64,000 nt of DNA from Bactericera cockerelli (GCA_024516035.1 CM044964.1:21554202-21618201), one strand, 5' to 3'; counted from the first letter of the stretch, positions 37,059-47,356 are shown. The notes: generated by a model from the sequence alone, not told the origin. A program made the numbers and translations.

Positions 37059-37062
37059 TGTA
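37059..37062. repeat. Target duplication TGTA, right side
   Basis: Pairs with 28955-28958. Confidence 0.9.
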
Positions 37063-37160
37063 TGACTGAATGTTAATTGGAGTCTGGGTATTGAAATGAC
37101 TAATCATTATCAATAACAGCTGAGTAGCACACGCTCCATTCATTAATAGTATTTTTTATT

Positions 37161-37448
37161 AAAGATGAGTGTTTCACAGCCGTTTTTATTTCGTAGCCAT
37201 GAAAGAGGAGCTACTGTAGACGATTGTGGTCTGTGTTGTAGCCTGCCCATCCCATGGTATGCCTCCCCTCTGATAGGCGAGAAGTGACACAATACTTCCC
37301 AAATTAGGTACTGTGTCAAAACGAGCGCACCGGAAGTTATCTCTTACAAACAACTGTAACCAAATTAAGAAAACAATTTTTTTACCGGCACGGGGGATCG
37401 AACCCGGGACCTTCCGCATGGTAAGCGAGTGCTTAACCACAGAGCTGT
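37161..37448 (-). mobile_element. SINE-t4, full-length copy
   Basis: Minus-strand head near 37448 (gctctgtggttaagcactcg), B-box 'cccgggttcgatcccccgtg', body through 'gaagtattgtgtcacttctc' to 'gtgaaacactcatcttt'. It is the reference for the empty site of the LTR element at 10445-12828. 37449-37740 is AT-rich with nothing recognised. Confidence 0.87.
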
Positions 37449-37939
37449 ATTTTACAATAAATTAATCTGATATCCTATTATGTAATATATTTTTCCTCCT
37501 AAAAAAAAGGGAAAAAAATCATCAAACATTGTTATACCATAATTATATTGTGTCCTCTTTAGAAGTTAAGAGGTTTTTAAACATTTTTCCTTCTTTAATA
37601 ACATAATTATTAACTCATGAGTTTACATTGTAGAATTATAGGAACAAGTATTATAAAATAATTTGTATTACCTATTTGTAATTATTACAAATAAACAAGT
37701 CCCAACCTGTTGTGCATATTTAATATAAAAAAAACCACTGAGCTAATCGCGCGCTCTCCATTTTATCATTAACAGCTTATCAATAACAGCTGAGTAGCAC
37801 ACACTCCATTCATTAATATTTTAATAACGTCATTGTAACTGTTCAAACAATTATTGTCTACTTAATGTCATTCCAACTATTCAAATAATCGTCTACCATT
37901 TGGTCTGTTCAAATAATCAAAGTAATGAGTCATCCCTAA

Positions 37940-38366
37940 CAGGCGCGGCCGGTGCTAGGGAGCTGCGGAACTGCAGCACCCCCAGACGGAAAGAAAAAGA
38001 GAGGATTTTCTCAAGTTCTAGCTCGTACACAATGAAAATTATTCACATTCACAATCACACATTCCTAGAATATTTATTGAATAAGTATTATGATTGACAT
38101 GGTATCATCATAGGGTGGCGCCATCATGAACGATGGTAGCCAGACAGTGGAGGAATGACTCAGCACTTCTACCACTGTCTTTACAAGGAGGCTTATAATT
38201 TATTAACAAGGGCCCTCAGAACCAAGTCAATGCTGGTCAACTCCCTGTTTATAGTCCCCCCACATGGTATACAAACTCTTAAGATACTGAAAGAGCGGAC
38301 TCTACCCCATTTTAGTCGGGTTTATGTGGCAGCACTGCCAAAACGTTTTCCCACCGGCCGCGCCTG
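37940..38366. mobile_element. hAT-like MITE with nested repeat M
   Basis: Ends CAGGCGCGGCCGGTG and CACCGGCCGCGCCTG are perfectly inverted. An 8-bp duplication flanks it (ATCCCTAA at 37932-37939, ATCGCTAA at 38367-38374), as for hAT transposons. A second copy is at 50348-50590. The insertion at 38106-38261 explains its extra length. Confidence 0.85.
38106..38261 (+). mobile_element. Repeat M, complete, nested
   Basis: 156 bp with a 9-bp duplication ACATGGTAT (38097-38105 and 38262-38270). It contains 'cagacagtggaggaatgact' and 'ctaccactgtctttacaagg'. Non-coding, and the class is unknown. Confidence 0.75.
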
Positions 38367-38377
38367 ATCGCTAATGC

Positions 38378-38445
38378 TTTTTTTCAATTCGGGATTGACG
38401 TCTCTTTCAACTGCATAATGATATCACGACAGGGTATTCCCTAAT
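38378..38445 (-). mobile_element. SINE-5S 3' end fragment, reverse
   Basis: A T run, then 'cgggattgacgtctctttca' and 'gatatcacgacagggt'. Short remnants of SINE-t1 (38462-38500) and SINE-t2 (38505-38565) follow. Confidence 0.5.
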
Positions 38446-38579
38446 GCAAACGCACGCTCTATTCTAGCAATAGCACTCTTTAGTGGAAAGTAACCACCAG
38501 CCGAAGGTGAGACTCGAGGTTACGAGTCCGCCGCCTCATCGATCAAGCTACTGAGGTCGGTCGCCAAAAGACAACAATA

Positions 38580-38712
38580 CAATGCCGGAAATGCCAGCCT
38601 CATGTGTTTGGATGGAACAGAATTTTCGTCGAAAAGTCTGCCCCAACCGGAAGTTGAACTCGGGAACTCTGGACTACGGGCAGTAGTCACAACCATTACG
38701 CCACGGAGGCTA
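38580..38712 (-). mobile_element. SINE-t3 head, reverse
   Basis: The minus strand has 'gcctccgtggcgtaatggtt' near 38710 and 'cagacttttcgacgaaaatt' near 38630, breaking off in the core. Confidence 0.75.
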
Positions 38713-38715
38713 CGT

Positions 38716-38918
38716 TTCCCGTAGAAAGTAACCACCAGGCGAAGTTAATGCTCACACCATTTTCTACTACCTAACCCTTAGAGTCTTATCATTATGTAAT
38801 CACAAACTAAAAATAATAAGAAAAATTTCATGCACTGGGTGGGATTCGAACCTACGGATCCCTACGCTACCTGGATTAGCAGACTAGCATGCTAACCACT
38901 TGACTAGTTGACTACCGG
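38716..38918 (-). mobile_element. SINE-t1 copy, reverse
   Basis: Head near 38915, B-box 'taggttcgaatcccacccag', body down to 'gaagttaatgctcac'. I see nothing in 38919-39325. Confidence 0.8.
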
Positions 38919-39325
38919 AAAACTATAGTAATGAGTCATGCCTAATGCAAACGCACGCTTTGTTGACTCAGCTAATCAAATGTGGTCTTGAATTTAGACG
39001 CAAGTTTGCATAGCTGGCTAACCATTACAGGATAAATCTGTTGGATTAATCTGAACCTGAAGTAATAAACCAAAAATGTGTCTGTGTATGGACCAATATT
39101 TTCGACTGAATGGATGGTTTTTTGGACTGAAAATATCTGTAAGGGATCTGCCATTCAAAGATTGCCATAGACAATAATCCCGCATTATCGTTCAAGCAGG
39201 TCGGTTTAAGTTAGAAAAGAAAACTGTATCAACTCTTTTTAATCGGTCAAATATTATTTGTGAGACTTTTGAGTCTGACTTTTAAACAGGGCCTCAATCA
39301 TTTGTTTCACGTCAAAAAAAAAAAA

Positions 39326-39640
39326 ATCTCGACCCAGTAGCTTGATCGATAAGGCGGCGGACTTGTAACCTGGAGGTCGGTGTTGTGCTCAACTTCCAAG
39401 ATGAGCACATATTTAGTAAAGGATTAGGGGGACGAGATTGCCAATGGCAATAACCCCGCCCTTTATTTAGGACATATGTATATATTTTTTTATTATTTCT
39501 TCGTTTTTCTCTCACTTTACTTCTTCTCATAGCGTATATTATTTTATAATTATCTGTGTTGTATATATGTCCTTATTAATAAAGTGTAAAATAATAATAA
39601 TAATAAAGTAAAGCGATTTTGAGTAGTTGTGATAGCTTTC
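39326..39640 (+). mobile_element. SINE-t2, split by a LINE 3' end
   Basis: Head 'cagtagcttgatcgataagg' to 'catatttagtaaagg' breaks at 39424 and resumes near 39604 with 'aaagtaaagcgattttgagt'. A short extra 'gttgtgctcaacttcc' palindrome replaces part of the B-box. Confidence 0.75.
39425..39603 (+). mobile_element. LINE 3' end nested in SINE-t2
   Basis: It reads 'gagattgccaatggcaataa', 'ccccgccctttatttaggac' and ends 'aataaagtgtaaaataataa'. Same family as the other ends here, in plus orientation with an AAT tail. Confidence 0.7.
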
Positions 39641-39835
39641 AACTTAATTTTCTTGTCCGAAAATCCAGCGTGTATAGGACACCTAACTGTAAGCCACCTC
39701 TGCAATAGTTCCCCCCCGTGTAAGGCCCCCTAGACTCTACTGCGACTCAGCATCGTGACCTTACCCGACACAAAGTTGAATGTAAGGTCACGCCGAGGTC
39801 TGACTGTACCTACTGACTTACTCTGGTCTTGCTCA

Positions 39836-40235
39836 GGGGTGCCCAATGTGGGGACCTACTCGGAATTTGGTCAGGGTGCCTAAACTAGGGACCTAGTCAG
39901 AATATGGTCAGTCTGGCTAGAGAGGGGACCTACTTGAAAATTATTCTCGCACAAGGGTGCCTAAACAGGGTAGCTACTTAGAATTTGGTCCCATTCAATG
40001 ATGGCTAAAGTGTGGAACTACTTAGAATTCAGTCCCATACAAAGATGGCTAAAGTGGGGAACTACTTAGACTTTAGTCAGGGTGCCTAAAAAAGGAACCT
40101 ACTTAGAATTTGGTCCGCACAAGGGTGCCTCAACTGGGGATCTACTCGGACTTTTCAGGGTGCCAAAGAAAGGGAACCTACTTAGAATTTAAGCCCACAC
40201 AGGGGTAACTAAACTGGAAAGCTACTCAGATTTTT
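39836..40235. repeat. Degenerate tandem repeat, period about 40-55 bp
   Basis: 'gggtgcctaaac.ggggacc' and 'tacttagaatttggtcc' alternate eight or nine times with variable spacing. No open frame spans it and the family is unknown. Confidence 0.75.
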
Positions 40236-40659
40236 TAGAGCTGGAGTTTAAAAATATAGGTATCTCCGCTGATCGTGCAAATTTAGAGGCTAAAAGTTTA
40301 AAAAAGCTTCGAGAAACTATTAAATTCAGATTGTTTCAATAGATTAACACCCCGGTCGTAATATGATCATGCAATTGCAAGTGACGTTAAACCAAAAAAG
40401 AATTAAGTAATTGTAGCTAAGTAATGTACTAGCATTAAGAATTACAGTTGTTATAAACTTTGGTGGATAATAAACATCTATAAAAATTGTTGAAAACTAA
40501 ATAATTACAATAACGCTAATAACATTGCACATTGCATAGCTGTATAGTTTCCAGGCGTACATAAAATTTTTATAACCCACATTACGAGATTTCGGTACAG
40601 TTTTCTTTCCTCCCTCTTTCTTACTCGTACTTCATTCGAAACGGGAGTTTTCCTTAACT

Positions 40660-40712
40660 TGTATCGCCTTATTTATACTGTGTCCAAAATGGACTCATGA
40701 GTCCCATTATTC
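40660..40712 (-). mobile_element. SINE-t5 tail fragment
   Basis: 'tatcgccttatttatactgt' to 'tgagtcccattatt' is the reverse of the SINE-t5 end, abutting a SINE-t2. A SINE-5S-like end remnant (cgtaatatgatcatgcaatt) lies at 40350-40400. Confidence 0.55.
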
Positions 40713-40713
40713 A

Positions 40714-40872
40714 CCGACCTCAGTAGCTTGTTCGATAAGGCAACAGACTAGTACCCTGGAGGTAGGCGGTTCAAGTCCCGTTTTCAGCGAAGAGTTAGTA
40801 AGGTGAGTTTTAATAGTTTTTGTGATATCACGAAAGTGATTAACACAAATACACAAATATGATAACTTTTTT
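40714..40872 (+). mobile_element. SINE-t2 copy
   Basis: Head 'accgacctcagtagcttgtt', B-box-like 'gcggttcaagtcccgttttc', tail 'gattaacacaaatacacaaa'. 40873-41099 has no recognised feature. Confidence 0.8.
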
Positions 40873-41099
40873 TTATTCCCATAATTGCAGTAGTATAATG
40901 TTCCATCGGATTATATAGGTCTCTATACAGCAGATTTCCTGCCCATCATGGGCGATCGATCCAAGGTACTCCTGATTGCAAGGCAAGCTATGTCTGACGC
41001 GTAAATAATGCTGGAGCAACATTATCCTGCTATCAAAAGTGAATTACATTGCTACTGGCGGCAAATGGAAACATGATATCCCTTTCAAGTAGGGCCCCT

Positions 41100-42055
41100 T
41101 CATATCTACCCCTGCCCTCTATCTCTATCTCTCTCATTCTTATCCTCTATCTATCTCTCTCATTCTTATCCTCTATCTATTTCTCTCATTCTTTTCCTCT
41201 CTCCATTTCTCTCCCTCTTTCTTTCTCTCTCTCTCATCCACTGTCTCTCACTCTCTCTCTCTATCTTTATCTAACCTTCCTCATTCTCGCCCCATTTTTC
41301 TTCTTATTATCTGTCTCTCTCTCTCTCTGTACCCCCCCTTCTATTCCTCTCTTTCCCTTTCGTTTCATTTCTGTCTCTCTCTCTCTCTTTTTTCCTTTCT
41401 CGCTCTCTCCCCCTCCTGCTTTTATTCACTTTTTCTCTCTATCCTCTGCCTCACACCATCTTCTCTCTCTCTCTCTTTCTTTCTTCCCTCCTCTTTTTCT
41501 CTCCTCCTCAATTTTTCTTCTTTTGTCTATCTTCACCCTTTATATTGTCTCTCATTTTCTTCCTTTCTCATCTCTCTCTATCTCTTTTTCTTTCTCTCTC
41601 TCTTTCTTTCTTCCCTTCTCTTTTTCTCTCCTCCTCAATTTTTCTTCTTTTGTCTATCTTTCTTACTTTATTTTATTATCTTTCTTCGTCTTCCTTTCTC
41701 ATCATTTTTTTTCTCTCCTTTCTTCTCGTCCGTTGTTTCTCTTTCTCTCTCTCTCTCTTCCCTCTCTTTCTCTCCCTCTTTTTTCTCTCCCTCTCTTTCT
41801 CTCTTTCTCTCCCTCTTCCCTCTCTTTCTCTCTCTCTCTCCCTCTTTCTCTCTCTCTCTCCCTCTTTCTCTCTCTCTCTCCCTCTTTGTCTCTCTCTCTC
41901 CCTCTTTCTCTCTTTCTCTCCCTTTTCCCTCTCTTTCTCACTCGCTCTCCCTCTTTCTCTCCCTCTTCCCTCTCTTTCTCTTTCTCTCTCCCTCTTTCTC
42001 TCTTTCTCTCCCTCTTCCTCTCTTTCTCTCTCTCTTCCTCCCTCTCTGTTTTTCT
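41100..42055 (+). repeat. Pyrimidine (CT-rich) tract, about 950 bp
   Basis: Almost pure C/T on the plus strand: first irregular, then TCTCTCTC with CCCTCTT interruptions in a roughly 24-30 bp pattern (41740-42050). Long frames of Ser/Leu/Phe (plus) or Arg/Glu (minus) follow from composition and are not genes. Confidence 0.92.
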
Positions 42056-42303
42056 ACCGAGCTAGGTAGGTACTAAAATAGCACTTACACTAACACAATA
42101 CGCACTCATGCGGGATATAAATTACACTCATGAATATACTGTACATAGGTTCGTCGATATAATGTATGAGGTATATGAGAGAAAGATAGGTATACAGGAG
42201 AAAAATAAGTATATAGCAGAAAGATAGGTTAACCAAGCATTGTTATAGTCGATGTATTTACAATGTAAACAATGTAGCAGATATACCGTCGAAAGCATGT
42301 TTA

Positions 42304-42553
42304 ATGCAGGTGCAACATGCAACACGTTGCTGCAACATGTGTGTGGTAATTGGAACACTATTGCAGCAAAGTGTTGCAGTTCGTCTTCGTCAGTGATCCA
42401 TTCTGTTTCATTCAGTAGTAATGTTCAGGTGCCGTCCACACACGTGCAACATAGTAGCAAGATGTTCGGATATTCGGATCAAGAAGATCAAAGATGTTCG
42501 GTAGAAAACCGTGAATTCATGTTGCAGCAACATGTTGCATGTTGCACCTGTGT
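42304..42553. repeat. Inverted-repeat element with GTGCAACATG arms
   Basis: The left arm 'ggtgcaacatgcaacacgtt' and the right arm 'aacatgttgcatgttgcacc' are complementary over about 35 bp. A related inner block 'gtccacacacgtgcaacata' sits between. Probably one MITE nested in or duplicated with another. Confidence 0.6.
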
Positions 42554-42557
42554 GGAC

Positions 42558-42635
42558 CCAGCATAATACATCAGTTCTCATTCAGTCACTGAAAGCAACG
42601 TCAAGCGTGACGAGGACTTGGATTGGTGAGAGATG
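42558..42635 (+). mobile_element. SINE-5S head fragment
   Basis: 'taatacatcagttctcattc' then 'gacgaggacttggattgg' resemble the 5S-derived head. The body is missing. Confidence 0.6.
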
Positions 42636-42764
42636 AGTAAGTAAAGTATGGAATAAATTGATGAGACTATAAGAGAGAGGGATACAGAGAAAGAGTAAGA
42701 GAAGGAGCGAGAGAGAAATTTGATGGAAATGTATTATTATCAAACAGTATGGTAGTATTATTAT

Positions 42765-42968
42765 TATTAATAAACACTTTATTAATATAAAAATACATAT
42801 TTACATAATTATGTACAATATAAATAATTATTATAACAATGAAAAAATGGAAACAATATATACAATAAAAAGGAAAAAGAATAGAAATATATAAACAATT
42901 AAACATATGTCCTCACTAAAGGGGGGGTTATTGCCTATGGCAATCTCTTCCAACCAACCCTTATGTAA
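42765..42968 (-). mobile_element. 3' end of a non-LTR retrotransposon
   Basis: The plus strand begins 'taataaacactttattaata' and ends 'gttattgcctatggcaatct' and 'cttccaaccaaccct'. A G run (about 43029-43047) and GA-rich sequence follow to 43300. Confidence 0.65.
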
Positions 42969-43424
42969 GGGAGGTAGGGGTTTACCTAGATCACTTTTTA
43001 GAGAGAGAGAAGGAGAGACTGAAAAGTGGGGGGGGGGGGGGGGGGGCAAGAGAGGGAAATATAGAGAGATGAAAAAGTATAAGGTAGAGAGAGAAATAGA
43101 TAGCTAAGTGAGAGATAGAGTTTTTTTTTTAGTTATAGATAGATTCCTATTTAGAGAGAAAGAGAGACAGAGGAAAATATGTATGAGGAATAGTTGAAAG
43201 ACACAAAAATAAACAAGAAATGACATAAAAATTGATGAGAGAGAGAGAGGTAAATATGCAGAGAGATAGAAAGAGGGAGAAAAAGAGAGAAAGAAAGTAT
43301 ATTAAAATGATGAGAGCATTGTAGAACATGTACAAATGTAATAATATACCTATTATGAAGATAGGTACTTTCATGTAATAATAATAAATTTATAATAATA
43401 CTTATTATTTTTATTGAAAAGAAT

Positions 43425-43645
43425 GTAGTCACCGTGGTCGAGTGAGTTAGCGTGCTAGGCATTGCACGCACGGTGACCTGGGTTCGATCCCCAGTGGTGC
43501 AGGATTTTTTCTGCTCTGTACTTGGGTGTTTGGGGTCCACTCGCAGGGATTTAGCCATAACTTTTATATGATAGTCCATGGGGCGCTGAACGTAGCCTTG
43601 AAATATTTTTAAAAGGAAAAACTAGCATGACGTGTAACTAGATGA
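43425..43645 (+). mobile_element. SINE-t6 copy
   Basis: tRNA-Ala-like head 'gtcaccgtggtcgagtgagt', 'cattgcacgcacggtgacct' and B-box 'gggttcgatccccag', then 'gtgtttggggtccactcgca'. Confidence 0.8.
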
Positions 43646-43775
43646 GTTCTAAAGGCTCGTTTTTCCTCATGAGGTACTCCTCTTTGCACCAACAGTGTTT
43701 CAATCAACGACCGCTTTGTCGACCTAATTCGTTTGATAATAAACTTATTTCTTTATCAAGCTGAATGAACACACA

Positions 43776-44065
<290 letters not shown>

Positions 44066-44188
44066 CAAGTCACTGAATGTGCTATGAGTGCCCTCAGATA
44101 ACCTTTGCCTTGAGTATGAACGTGAGCGGGCTGGTCTTCTACACCTGATTCATGTGAATGTTATTAGGAATACATTATCGTGTGGAAA

Positions 44189-44345
44189 CCGACCTCAGTA
44201 GCTTGATCGATAAGCCGGCGGATTTGTAGCCTGGAGGTCGGTGGTTCAAGTCCCGGATTCAGCGTCGAATTAGTATAGCGAGTTTGAGTAGTTGTGAACT
44301 TGTGATATCAGGAAAGTGACCAACACAAATATAATAACTTTTAAC
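44189..44345 (+). mobile_element. SINE-t2 copy
   Basis: Head 'accgacctcagtagcttgat', B-box-like 'cggtggttcaagtcccggat', tail 'gaccaacacaaatataataa'. Confidence 0.85.
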
Positions 44346-44408
44346 TTTTACATACAATGTGAGCTACAAAATATGTCGATTACGTTCTCAAGAACATTTT
44401 TTTTTGCC

Positions 44409-44591
44409 CTAGTTTTTGAGCTTTTTCACTCTCATAATACCCAAAATGTCCCCCAAACACAAGGCTCTAACTAACACGTCCTCTAACGAGGTCCTAGTGT
44501 CTTTTCCTAGTACTTTAATACATTGACATTTAAGTCGCGTAAATTTTCTGGTAGGTATAGTAAATTCACCAGAAAAAGCAATTTCCGCCAT
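44409..44591 (-). CDS. Unrecognised 60-codon ORF, possible first exon
   Basis: I do not recognise this protein. The frame opens MAEIAFSGEFTIPTRKFTRL and has balanced composition with four cysteines. It sits in non-repetitive sequence 74 bp downstream of a palindromic CRE consensus TGACGTCA (on the minus strand), which suits a promoter-proximal first exon. No strong donor is seen before the TAG, though GTTAGAG within it is a weak candidate. It could equally be chance. Confidence 0.25.
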   Translation of the reverse strand: MAEIAFSGEFTIPTRKFTRLKCQCIKVLGKDTRTSLEDVLVRALCLGDILGIMRVKKLKN

Positions 44592-44664
44592 TAAAACTAC
44601 GAAAAACGAACGTGAAAGACTCTATGAAGCCTTTTGAAGTTGCCGAATCGGAAAAAGTGACTCC

Positions 44665-44674
44665 ATATTTGTGA
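44665..44674. promoter_or_regulatory. CRE-like site GTGACGTCAC
   Basis: A perfect 10-bp palindrome containing the CREB/ATF consensus TGACGTCA, upstream of the 44591-44409 ORF. Function is inferred from the motif only. Confidence 0.35.
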
Positions 44675-44789
44675 CGTCACATTTACAGTGTTGCATTTTT
44701 CAATCTACACGTTCTTATGGGGCTTTTTTTTCTACCAAGGATTTTATCGTGTTCTGAACTACAACGCCTTTATCGCTCATATGTAGTAG

Positions 44790-45015
44790 TCACCGTGGCC
44801 GAGTGAGTTAGCGCGCTAAGCATTGCACGCACCGTTACCTGGGTTCAATCCCAAGCGGGGCAGGATTTTTTCTACTCTGTACTTAGGTGTTCGGGGTCCA
44901 CTCATACCTTGTGAGGAAAAATGAGTAGCTGCTTTAATGTTATCAGCGACCAGTGCCGGAATTATAGGCAAAAATAAGATATTAGGTTATTTAAGATACG
45001 GAAAAGTCCTATCAT
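44790..45015 (+). mobile_element. SINE-t6, best copy
   Basis: Head 'gtcaccgtggccgagtgagt', B-box 'gggttcaatcccaagcgggg', body 'gtgttcggggtccactcata', 'tgaggaaaaatgagtagctg' and 'cggaattataggcaaaaata'. Confidence 0.85.
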
Positions 45016-45095
45016 TCTGCGCTACCCACTAAAATTGTGATATAATAACACAAAGAAACATTAAAAAATAATAAAGAGTTTAATAACAATAATAT

Positions 45096-45210
45096 AAACA
45101 CGTAGACGACCGGGTGTACCATCGGTGGTACACGCACGTTCGGATAGCCGTATTATTGCCGGTCCCACAAGACAATTCACGAAAAATCATGCCGGTCGTC
45201 TAAGTGTTAA
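45096..45210. mobile_element. Small MITE, TIR with AGACGACCGG
   Basis: Ends 'cacgtagacgaccgg' and 'ccggtcgtctaagtg' are inverted with one mismatch. Inside, 'gtgtaccatcggtggtacac' makes a second hairpin. TTAA follows the right end, hinting at a piggyBac relation, but the left flank lacks it. Confidence 0.6.
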
Positions 45211-45462
45211 TAATAGTAGGTGATACATAATAATATGACTGTACCTAGTAGGTACGGAGATAGGGAGATATTCGCGTATGTAGATATTTGATTTCGTAAT
45301 AACGCCGAAGCCATTTCAAACTTTTGCCCATTGAAACTTGTTTACATTGTATAGTTTCTCCTCTGTAGAACACGTGATGTAGGAAATTATTACGTATTAC
45401 GAGACACTATTGACCGGATAAGGGTCATAAGAGAGGTCGTCATATTTTGTGGCGATTTTTTC

Positions 45463-45645
45463 AATTTGGTCTTAACGTCGCTTTCATATATCATGCGACG
45501 GGGCTGTTATCCTCCATTCGCAGGAAACTCAAAACCTGCAACCCACATTAACCTCAACCAGCCTGGGTCTTCACCGCGCTGCACGTTGCTCAACTTCGGT
45601 GGTCCTACTTGTGCATTCAACGCACCATCGAATCTCCCTGGCAAT
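45463..45645 (-). mobile_element. SINE-5S, internally deleted, reverse
   Basis: The plus strand has 'ggtcttaacgtcgctttcat', 'cctccattcgcaggaaactc' and 'cattaacctcaaccagcctg', then jumps to the 5S head part 'cgttgctcaacttcggtggt'. Confidence 0.65.
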
Positions 45646-45667
45646 ATTTTCTTTAAATGAATAGGTA

Positions 45668-45712
45668 TTTTACAACCCTTTTATTTCGTAGCCATGAAAG
45701 AGGGGAGATACT
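45668..45712 (-). mobile_element. SINE-t4 end remnant
   Basis: 'acaacccttttatttcgtag' and 'ccatgaaagaggggagatac' match the distal SINE-t4 end. Confidence 0.5.
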
Positions 45713-45749
45713 GGGGGCCCTTGTCAATTATTTAAAAAAAATATATTAA

Positions 45750-45850
45750 CTTCCTTGTAAAGACAGTGGTAGAAGTGCTTGGTCATTCCTTCACTGTCTG
45801 GCTACCATCGCTCACGATGACGCCATCCTATGATGATGGTGATGATGAAT
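45750..45850 (-). mobile_element. Repeat M copy, reverse
   Basis: 'ccttgtaaagacagtggtag' and 'actgtctggctaccatcgct' match the reverse of 38106-38261. Confidence 0.65.
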
Positions 45851-45892
45851 ATTATATAGTATCAAAAAAAGAACAAGGTTCTTATTTTTGAA

Positions 45893-46133
45893 GTTAATAG
45901 ACAAAATCGCGATCTAAAGTCATGACTCATGATTTAATAATAATAATAAATCTTATAAGGGCAAAGCTTTATCAGTAAAGCTATAATTAAGCCCAGAACT
46001 TAATAACTTTTTTTTTTTGCTAAACTAATATTAAAAAAATATCATTAGTTTTCCCTATCTAAGACAATAAGCCACATCTAGAATTAGCCCCATAGAGGTA
46101 TCATAGAATAGAAACATCTATTAATTCCGTCCA
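45893..46133. mobile_element. Harbinger-like MITE, interrupted and diverged
   Basis: The left end 'gttaatagacaaaatcgcga' and the right end 'catctattaattccgtcc' belong to the GGGCGGAATTAATAGAC family. An AAT-rich insertion and a SINE-t5-like piece separate them. 46134-46540 shows no recognised feature. Confidence 0.5.
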
Positions 46134-46539
46134 AAGGTATTAAAAGCTTGTTGCCGTAAAGCCTAGTGCCTGGTACAAAAGCTTTCGAACGTAGAAAGTT
46201 ATACCTTCGTGAATTAGGTACGTGGCTCCTCTGACTTGTCATAAATATAACTACGACATACCAGGTAAACCACGATTTATCGGTACAACTTTTTGTGTTT
46301 CTAAAGTACAAAGGGTTATGCTTCCAAAACAAAATGTTTACGTATGAAAACTTGGATTCGTACGTAATGAAAAATGTTTGAACGTACATCAAGAACGTAA
46401 CTACTTTATGTAGGGGAAGTGTGTCTTAGCTCGCCCGCCCTTTGAACTATGTTAGTGTCTGTGAATGTAACTTTTCAATGGCGACCCGCAAACTATTTAA
46501 CTTTTTTAACCGAACGTCAGGTTCTGTTTAACATGGGTA

Positions 46540-46860
46540 CTAGACGATTTGGCTTTCGTAAATTTGTTTGTTTGTCTGTCTGTTCCGCGATAACTCTCAA
46601 CCGGATTCTTGAATTTGAAATTTAGTATACATGTTAATTGGTATCCTATGATTTTACCCATTGTTTTTGGCCGAATTGGGCTACTCGGGTATGCATGGGA
46701 GTGGTTTTAGTGGAAGAAGAAAATGATTTTTCTTTAATCAAGCAGGGCCCTTGAAAATAATATTTCATTTTATAAATGAAGTTTTGTGATCGTTGAAGGT
46801 AAAAGGGCCTGTGGGCCCGGTTGATATATCAAATTAAAAACTCATCAAGTGCGGTATTGA
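46540..46860. repeat. Possible degraded Helitron-like repeat
   Basis: 'ttgtttgtttgtctgtctgt' followed by 'cgcgataactctcaaccgga' is a composition common in insect Helitron-type repeats, and compares with 54221-54460. The ends are not seen. Confidence 0.25.
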
Positions 46861-46994
46861 ATCAAAGGTTTCGATCTTCACCAGCTTGATATGACCTTTA
46901 AAATTCTATAAGAGGATCTGTGTGAGGTTTACAGTTCACAGAACTACTAGTTCTAACTTTGCTGGACGTTGCTTGACAGCAGCCATCTTAAGCC

Positions 46995-47135
46995 GTCCAC
47001 ACACTAAATTGCATGTATGCATGAACAGTGAACATACAACAGGCTTTATGCTCGTGACCACATACGCTCATGAATGCTGTGTTCATGCATGCATGCATGC
47101 TTCTTGCATCCATGCATATGTTCTGTGTCCGTGAG
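46995..47135. repeat. ATGCATGC-rich block with inverted ends
   Basis: 'gccgtccacacac' at the left, and repeated 'catgcatgcatgcatgc' with 'ctgtgtccgtgag' at the right. It resembles the 42304-42553 type of element, and its frame is not a gene. Confidence 0.4.
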
Positions 47136-47149
47136 ATAGGGATGGATAC

Positions 47150-47345
47150 TTAAATCTAGATGGTGAGAGGATTATAGGGACGCCCAAATCCAATGTCTAG
47201 GCTCTTTTCATGTCCATTCTTTATATTAGGTTTTAACGTCACGACTTGAGATAGTCAGGACGGGGGTTTTACTACCCTCCATTCGTTGGAAATAGTACCA
47301 GCTACCCACATTAACCTGGGTAGGGCCGTGATTTCGAGCCTCATT
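47150..47345 (-). mobile_element. SINE-t3 3' part, reverse
   Basis: The plus strand has 'taggctcttttcatgtccat', 'gacgggggttttactaccct' and 'ccagctacccacattaacct', the reverse of the SINE-t3 core and tail. Confidence 0.75.
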
Positions 47346-47356
47346 TGTTCGAAGGC

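Noticed and set aside
39755..39791. Nuclear-receptor inverted site (GTGACCTTAC ... GTAAGGTCAC)
   Set aside because: A perfect 10-bp inverted repeat with AGGTCA halves, but the spacing (17 bp) is not that of known response elements and no gene is near.
41049..42069. Long Ser/Leu/Phe-rich frames (338 and 174 codons) and an Arg/Glu frame on the other strand
   Set aside because: They are direct translations of a CT/GA low-complexity tract; all frames lack stops because TAA, TAG and TGA cannot form in it.
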